Part shown: piece after piece, positions 57,657-64,000 of the stretch
Position numbering within the stretch: position 1 is the stretch's first letter
Layout: each line of letters opens with the position of its first letter
Assembly: GCF_010183535.1 (NCBI RefSeq)
Contig: NC_071331.1
Coordinates: 17,546,001 to 17,610,000, forward strand
Reading direction: 5' to 3'
Length of the DNA stretch: 64,000 nucleotides
Origin: Caenorhabditis remanei
Taxonomy: Eukaryota > Nematoda > Chromadorea > Rhabditida > Rhabditidae
Made by a program: the position numbers and the translations under genes
Notes under the pieces: generated by a model
Databases searched by the model: none
The model's input: only the letters and a program-made list of their open reading frames with translations
What the model was told of the DNA's origin: nothing

Positions 57657-58941
57657 TTCCGAATATCTTTTCTATCTTTTTTTCTTCTTTTTTTTCGCTT
57701 ATCACATTGTCATCGAGTCGTCAAATAGTACAATAACAGATTATCTTTTGATTCCCTTATGATTTTGTCACATTCCGCAGATGGGTGGACACACGCTTCC
57801 AACAAGATAATCTAGAGAAGGAACTAGAGTCGATAACGAAACGTTTTGAGAAATAAGGAAGAAGGATATCGGTTATGAAATATTGCTTCTCGTGTTTGGG
57901 AATTCGAAAGAAACCGAAAATGAGACTTGGGTTATTTTACACCAGCTTTTCGCTTCATCATCCTCAAAAATTTATTTCTGAACTTTCTTTAGGAAAACAA
58001 GAATATCGGTATCTGAATTACAACTTATTCGCTTCCCCACATTCCTCTAGATCTAGAGCTGTCTATCAAGTTACAATGAGCAATGGCTTTTTCGATTATT
58101 TGCTGTCCAGCATTTCACATTTCGTTGCTTTAAAGTCATTGCAAAAGCCATCAGCACACCTTTTTTATAAAGAATTAATTTAAATTCAGCTGAATTCAGT
58201 ATGAAATTTTGAAAATTGAAAGAACGGAGTGTCGTCTCTAGGTCAGCTCTTCTGCGTCTCTTGTTTTCTCGCTGTCTCTCTCCTCACAAACAGCACGTCG
58301 CTTCTTGTTTCCTTCTACCACTTGATGAGTGTTTTCAGTCTTTCGCAATTCATTTTTCTTGTTTTTCTCTCTTTTTCCTATCAAAATTCCAGCCGAATAA
58401 TCAAAATGCACAATTTATTAACCTTTTTTTTTTCGTTTTATATATAAATTTATACAGAAACACTGGAAAATGCAAGATTATAAATAAATCGATAATGTAC
58501 TTAAAATAAATTTCGCTTTCTTTCCGATGTCTATCTTCTTCAAAAAGTATCAATGTCCTTCGAGAAGCCACTCGCCGACCTTTTCTCTGGTCAACCGAAT
58601 CAGCTGTTTTTCCTTCAGATCTTTCTTTGTCTGCGCCTCTCGAAGTGTGTTGAGTCACTCACAAACACATGATTTTACTCCGGTCGATTTTACACTGAGA
58701 CATTGAAGACGACCTGGAATGTTTCGAAATCAGCCATTCTCTCACAATCTGACTCTCTTTTTTTTTCAAAATATATATTGCTAGCAGTTACCAGTGCTAG
58801 TTATTTGTGTTTGCATTCTCGGTCATACGACTCTTCTCATATACTTCTTTCTCGAGATTTTTCTCTTTTGTTTTTTTCGTGCCGATTCTATTCCTTTTCA
58901 ATCTAATTGACTTATATTTCTAATTTCTATTTTCAGGTAAA
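57657..58941. other. Intergenic region before the coiled-coil gene
   Basis: Holds the 3' end of the Gly/Cys/Pro-rich gene and the promoter of the coiled-coil gene. The ORF at 57875-58183 (102 codons) has ordinary AT-rich composition and no acceptor or signal. An AATAAA string near 58482 is in AT-rich DNA. The stretch becomes T-rich toward TTTCAG at 58931-58936, the probable trans-splice acceptor for the next gene. Confidence 0.4.
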
Positions 58942-60418
58942 ATGAATGACCCATTGGATTCGCTCTCGAATGACGAATTCGAGTTCATTGAGACCTTTGA
59001 TGGTGAGTTTCCATGGTTTCAGCACCAGAAAAAAACTCAAAACAATTTAAAAATTGAGTCAAAAACTATATTGATCAGTTAAAAACTTCGGTTTGCATCA
59101 CTATTTCGTAATTTCTTCCTAATCGATAAAAGATGACACTAAATTAATAGATGTTTTCCAAAATTTGAAATTTCAGAAGATTCAGAGGACCGAGACGACC
59201 AGTGGAGCATGCAACAAAGCATCAAAATCGAGCCGATTTCGATCCAGATGCCAAACACGATTCAATCTGAACGTGCTCCATCTCCAGTTGGAACAAGAGC
59301 ACCAGAATCTCTTTCCGACCCTGATCGGACTCCAGAAGCTTCTCTTATCGAGAGTCCACTTCTGACACAATCATTGAAGGAAATTACTCCAATGCATACT
59401 CCAATTGCTTCTCTCGTCGATCCAATGTCCACTGCCGTTCCAACTCTTCAGAATATGTCGCTCGTCTCTGAGTCAGAATGTTCCAGTAAGACTTTTTTGA
59501 AATACTATTGAAATTAATCACCCTTCTCTTCAGATAACTCTTCGCTTGTCAATGTTGCTGATGTGGAATCAACGGAAGTTGCACTACGAACTTCTCTTCT
59601 TCTCGTTGGGGAGCTGAAGGCACAGTTGAATGCACAAGCTTCGACTCTTCAGAAGCTCAACTCGTCTTCGAACCTAGAAGAAAATAGAAAGTTATCAGAT
59701 CAAATGAAAGACGAATTCCAATTGAAAATGCAAGAATCAGCTGCTAGCGTCGAGAAAGTTATCGCAGAGAAAGATTTGGCTATCGAGCAACTCAAAGTGC
59801 AATTGGCACAGAGCCAGCAGGTGGCTCAGCTGTGGAAGCAAGGTGCTGAGAAGAACAGCAATGCATCGTACAGCGATTCGAAGACAGTTATCGACAGACT
59901 TCTGGAGGAAAACTCGAGATTGAGAAATCAAGTTGACGAGGAAGTCGCTCGTCGTCTCCAAGAGACTGACCATCGTAAAATGCTCGCTGAACAATTAAAA
60001 GAAGCAAGAGGGGGATCCACATTCGACCCGCCAGCCACAATGATTGCTCGTCAATTGGCAGATAGAACCGAATATTCATTGAGACTTGAACAAGAATTGG
60101 TCACTGTAAGACAGGAATTGGAAGAGGCTAAGAATGCGTTGAAGAAAGCCACCGAGGAATCTAGTAACAAGGATCAGATCGTTAGTGCACTGCATGAGGT
60201 GCGGTTTTCTTAACTTTCTTTGTTGTTGTTCTAGTAGCTAATTCAGTATGAGGAGTGAAACTGAATTTTCAACAAAAGAAGTTTCACTAAAAAATCTAAT
60301 TTCCTTTTTTCAGGATCAACAAGAGAGTACCAGAATGCTCGTATCGAATGAGCAGCTCATCAACAGTTTGAAACAGAAGTGCCGTCAACTTGGAGTCTTG
60401 GAGGATTTCGCCTCTTGA
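58942..60418 (+). CDS. R102.5 ortholog: Coiled-coil protein with an acidic/aromatic N-terminal motif
   Basis: Four exons, 58942-59002, 59177-59485, 59534-60198 and 60314-60418, give 379 residues. The start lies six bases after a TTTCAG acceptor. Residues 1-120 are Ser/Pro/Thr-rich and probably disordered. Residues about 135-375 are heptad-like coiled coil ([80 protein letters not shown]), ending [11 protein letters not shown]. The N-terminal DEFEFIETF has the form of an LC3-interacting (LIR) motif: acidic residues, then F.(F)I. I know no function for it. The placement next to threonine aldolase matches my recollection of R102.5. AATAAA is at 60580-60585. Confidence 0.85.
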
Positions 60419-60710
60419 ACAATCAAATCGTTCAATCTTTCATTAATTACTGTACTCACCTACTAACCCATCGTACTTGTTGCACCCATTCTGTACATTG
60501 CTTATTTCGCTTCTTGTTTCATAAGTTTTAAGATTGGAAAACATCTCTTCTATCGTAATGTTCCATATTGTACAGTGTGAATAAAAAACGTCAACTGATA
60601 GCAAGAAAAACGAAAATCAATTCATTTCTCTCTCGCATTTCTCGAATATTGTCGGTAGTCTATCGGTAGTTTCATCTATTGCAGAGTGAACAAAAACGAA
60701 AAGTTTTCAG

Positions 60711-62700
60711 ATGCACTCACTAATCACTCGACGGGTTTTAGTTTTAGGAAATGGTAAGTTTTATTGAGAAAATTGAATCGAATAGCCGGTAATGGGCCAA
60801 TGTTTGATCTGTGTTATCATGCTCTCTCTTCTTTTTATCAATTTAATAAGAAGAGAAGTGATACGTGCACCGAATTTGTCATGATTTCTCTGCCTTCCGA
60901 TGACATCTAGACACTTCACTGTATTCTTCTCCGTCAATTTCCGCCTGCAAACCAAGATCAAAAGTTAGCATTCGCTTTATTCGTTTATCTTCTTTTTGTA
61001 ATATCATCAAAACCCATTCCTTATATAAACTGCGAATCTTTTGTCATCATATTCACCTAAATCTTCAAATTTTCCCTCTGATTTCAGCCAGTTTCCGCAA
61101 GTTTACGACGGCAAGAATGACTCAGACTAACGGGATAAATGGGAATGGCAACTCGGCTTCCACCGATCTTCTGGATACGGTAATCTGCAAAGGAGAAAAA
61201 AAGAGTGAGAATTTTCAATTTTCAGCCATCTGCCTACACTCAAAAATCGAATAAAACTCACAAAAGTATTGACTTGCGATCGGATACGGTTAGATTTTCA
61301 GACTTTTCAAACGCCATGAGTTCAGTAAATTCCATTTTAGGTAACAGTTCCGTCCGTCGAGATGCGAAAAGCAATGGCTGAGGCTATTGTCGGTGACGAC
61401 GTTTATGGAGAGGATACAACGACGACTAGACTCGAACAAAGATGCGCCGAACTTTTCGGAAAAGAAGCCGGTCTCTTTGTTGCTAGTGGAACAATGGGAA
61501 ATCTTTTGGCAATTATGGCTCATTGTCAACGTGGAGACGAGATCATCGTCGGACGATACAATCATATTCATCGTTGGGAACAGGGAAATTATGCTCAGTT
61601 AGCTGGTGAGATGCTTGTTTTGAAAGCTTTTTTTTCATTTTTTTTTTGACTACAGGAATTTCTGCAACGACGTTGGAAGTGAAACCAGATGGAACTATGG
61701 ATTTGGATGATATCGAACAGGCGATTCGTGTCAAGGGAGGTTATATTCAAATTTATGATGAGAGTTGTGATGTTGAAGTGACAAGTATACCAGTGAGATT
61801 TAGATCGTTTATGTGTTTCTTTGTTTATTTTTGAGAGTGAGAGAGTACTGTAACCAATCGTAAGTAAAGGAGTAAGGCTGTCCTTTCTCCTTTTCCGAAT
61901 TCTCCAAAAACTGATTTGATTTCAGGACTGCCACATGCCTGCTTCCAAACTCATTTGCATTGAGAATACTCACAATTACACGGGTGGAAAGGCTCTCCCT
62001 ATCGACTGGATGAAATCTGTGAAGATGCTCGCCGAACGTCGTGACCTCAAGGTTCACATGGACGGTGCTCGAATCTACAACGCCGCAGTCGCTTCTAACA
62101 CCTCCGTCAAACATATCGCCTCTTTTGCTGACACCGTTCAAATGTGCTTCTCGAAAGGTCTCGGTGCTCCAGTTGGATCAATTGTTGTCGGTCCAAAAGC
62201 TTTCATTGATCGTGCAAGACATAGTAGAAAGGCATTGGGAGGTGGATGGAGACAGAGTGGAGTACTCGCTGCAGCTGCTCATGTTGCTCTCGATCATGCT
62301 GATGCTACCATTCGGGCTGATCATGACAGAGCCAAGAAGTTGTCGAAAATGATCAATGATGCTACTCCAGAAAATTTGAGAAATGTAGTTGACTTCTGAA
62401 GAAGGGTATTATTCTAAGTTTCCAAATGTTTTCAGAAAGTATACGCCGCAGAAAACGACATCACCAACATGGTTCTTATCCATTGTGTGAACGGTGTTTC
62501 AGTTCAACAGGTGCTCTTTTAAAATTCTCTTTCCTCTTGTATTTTCTATTTTTCAGCTCAACGATTTCTTCCAAAAGCACGACGTCTTGGCCATGACATT
62601 CGACGCGAGACGTATTCGAATGGTTCTCAATTGGAATGTTAATGATGAGAATCTCGAGACGATCGTTGAAGTTTACAAACAATTTTTGAAACAATTGTGA
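60711..62700 (+). CDS. R102.4 ortholog: Threonine aldolase (L-allo/low-specificity)
   Basis: Eight exons, 60711-60753, 61088-61179, 61226-61288, 61341-61605, 61656-61792, 61926-62384, 62436-62510 and 62557-62700, give 425 residues. The PLP enzyme splits threonine into glycine and acetaldehyde. Residues 1-20 are Arg-rich and could be a mitochondrial presequence. Motifs in order are [52 protein letters not shown], then [30 protein letters not shown] (PLP-binding Asp) and [13 protein letters not shown], which carries the Schiff-base lysine. The C-terminal domain ends [16 protein letters not shown] ([12 protein letters not shown]). Exon 5 as spliced adds 19 residues ([19 protein letters not shown]) between RVK and DCHMP that aldolases usually lack. 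Both donors I see keep the frame. The start follows TTTTCAG directly. AATAAA is at 62734-62739. Confidence 0.92.
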
Positions 62701-62808
62701 TTTTGTGATGATGTGTATAAGCACCCCTACTCGAATAAACTAGTCAAATACAACTATTTATTTTAAATGAAAATTTAAATGATATCCAGAAACAACTTTC
62801 GATAGAAT

Positions 62809-63973
62809 CTATCGAAGTGTAACATTTTTGTAGGAAATTGGGTCAATCTGCTCCATGAATTGATTCAAATCAAATATCTTGAATTTGAGATTATGGAACG
62901 GAAGGTCATCGTCAATTTCGAAGTTATGAATGGTTTCAACCAATGGTTCTCCGAATGTGACACGTCGATCGATGGGAACAATTGGATTGACGAATTGCTC
63001 GATGACGATGGTCTGAAACACCAAATTAGAATTCAGAAGAGTAAACAAAGCAATAGGAAACCTTGCAACGTCTGCCACTGGAATCCAACTCATTGTGATA
63101 ATCTGCTTGAACACATACGAATGGTTTATCAACAACTCCGAACACAAAACGTGCAGACGCAACCATCGGATGAGCTCCAGCCTTCGCAATTTTATGCTCC
63201 ATATCAGCAAACCATCTGACATCTGGAGTGCGCAGTTTCTGATGAGTTCCATCGAAGTTTTTCTTCAAAGCAGTCACATATACATCCTGAAGTTGAATGG
63301 CTGGCGATGAAGACCAAAGTTTATCGAGTTGACTGAAAATGCGTTTTCTTGAGTTTATAATTATTTTAGTGTAATCTACCCTATAAATTGTTTCAGTGGC
63401 ATCTCAGTTTTGACAGTTACACGAAACAGAGAGCGATATTTGGTAGGTGGCTTCGATTCGACGAGAGCCTTCTGAAGAGTGTTTGGAATGTCGGATTCGA
63501 TGAGACGGCGGCAAAAAATATGAAGGAAGGATGGTCGGTGATCGGATGAAATTATGTAATCGATGAGAGCAACTTCAGTCACTGAATAGATTAGAATATG
63601 AAACAAAATAATCAATCAAACACTGACGTCTAGTAGTGTTTTTCGACTTTTTCGATCTCTCAAACACATCCCACAGCTTTACTTTATTGAGATCTGCTTC
63701 AGATGAATTCTGAATTCGATTCAGCAGCATGACGGCGTTGTCCAGGTTAATCTCTCCGATAGGTCGAGAAAGACATGCATAATCTTCCAGAAGAATATCT
63801 TCTCCCGGAAATATATCGAGTTCCATCGGAGAACCGACAGCACGAGCCACCTCAATCTTCCCTTTACCGTCTTCTCTCGTTTCAACGAATTTCGTGGTAA
63901 TGAGCTCATCGAGTTCCAGTTCTGATAGCTGTGAGATCTTTTCTTCTTCATCGTCTTGCAAGAAACTTTCCAT
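62809..63973 (-). CDS. Unrecognised protein, 340 residues
   Basis: Four exons, 63973-63628, 63581-63380, 63332-63062 and 63012-62809, give 340 residues in phase, so the model is sound though the product is not recognised. The N-terminus is acidic (MESFLQDDEEEKISQLSELE), then an alpha-helical region, then NTLQKALVESKPPTKYRSLF, HKIAKAGAHPMVASARFVFG and an acidic/hydrophobic C-terminus (HNFEIDDDLPFHNLKFKIFD). There is no signal peptide, membrane span or catalytic motif I can name. It converges with threonine aldolase: the two stop codons are 108 bases apart and the AATAAA signals (62762-62757 on -, 62734-62739 on +) nearly overlap. The 5' end is at 27 bases from the window edge, so a further upstream exon cannot be excluded, but MESF is a sensible start. 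Confidence 0.8.
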
Positions 63974-64000
63974 GTTCTTCTTTCGAAGTTACTTTTGATA

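Noticed and set aside
57875..58183. 102-codon ORF on + between two genes
   Set aside because: No signal peptide, acceptor or recognisable pattern; looked for a decayed ground-like domain here and found none.
1..64000. CRISPR arrays, bacterial operons or a biosynthetic cluster
   Set aside because: The window is eukaryotic nuclear DNA with intron-bearing genes; no regularly spaced repeats were seen.

Overview
This is nematode nuclear DNA, almost certainly from a Caenorhabditis species. Genes are compact, introns are short (about 45-60 bases) and GT-AG with TTTCAG-type acceptors, and many start codons sit just after an unpaired acceptor, as in spliced-leader (SL) trans-splicing. Several families are nematode-specific (ground-like, FBA_2 F-box). 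The gene order matches what I recall of C. elegans chromosome IV around cosmids C06G8, T25B9, ZC168 and R102. All gene models were spliced by hand from the sequence, and exon phases were checked by arithmetic. Symbols for conserved genes rest on family plus remembered synteny, not on a search.

Layout: a SWEET sugar transporter (333-1618, +); 6-phosphogluconate dehydrogenase (10014-3584, -) with a whole inositol polyphosphate 5-phosphatase gene (7560-9396, +) nested in its 4.2 kb intron 2; a UDP-glycosyltransferase (15108-13170, -) followed at 161 bases by a small secreted protein (13008-12549, -); glycine C-acetyltransferase (16528-17929, +) divergent from the UGT; a secreted, possibly GPI-anchored protein (21062-18063, -) with a MITE in intron 1. 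A 6.4 kb gene-poor stretch follows, ending in broken LINE pieces and an F-box/FBA_2 gene (27424-29065, +).

Next come a ground-like gene (30603-30101, -, first exon unresolved), cyclin B (32693-31429, -) divergent from ORC5 (33566-35617, +), an ITP/CHH-type neuropeptide (38765-38397, -) behind a 6.2 kb upstream region, and a Na+/Ca2+ exchanger (49130-45008, -). The right end has a + strand run of a globin (53697-54983), a four-pass membrane protein (55155-56853), a Gly/Cys/Pro-rich secreted protein (57133-57656), a coiled-coil protein (58942-60418) and threonine aldolase (60711-62700), then an unrecognised gene on the - strand (63973-62809).

Functional links: glycine C-acetyltransferase and threonine aldolase are two glycine/threonine enzymes 43 kb apart. 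Cyclin B and ORC5 (mitosis and replication licensing) share one 870-base intergenic region. The globin and membrane-protein genes are close enough to be an SL2 operon, as are the UGT and small secreted genes. I found no tRNA, rRNA, CRISPR or biosynthetic cluster, and no clearly new system. The most useful leads are the nested gene, the odd motif changes in ORC5 and cyclin B, a possible 19-residue insert in threonine aldolase, a globin with no recognisable H helix, and several fold-back repeat families.
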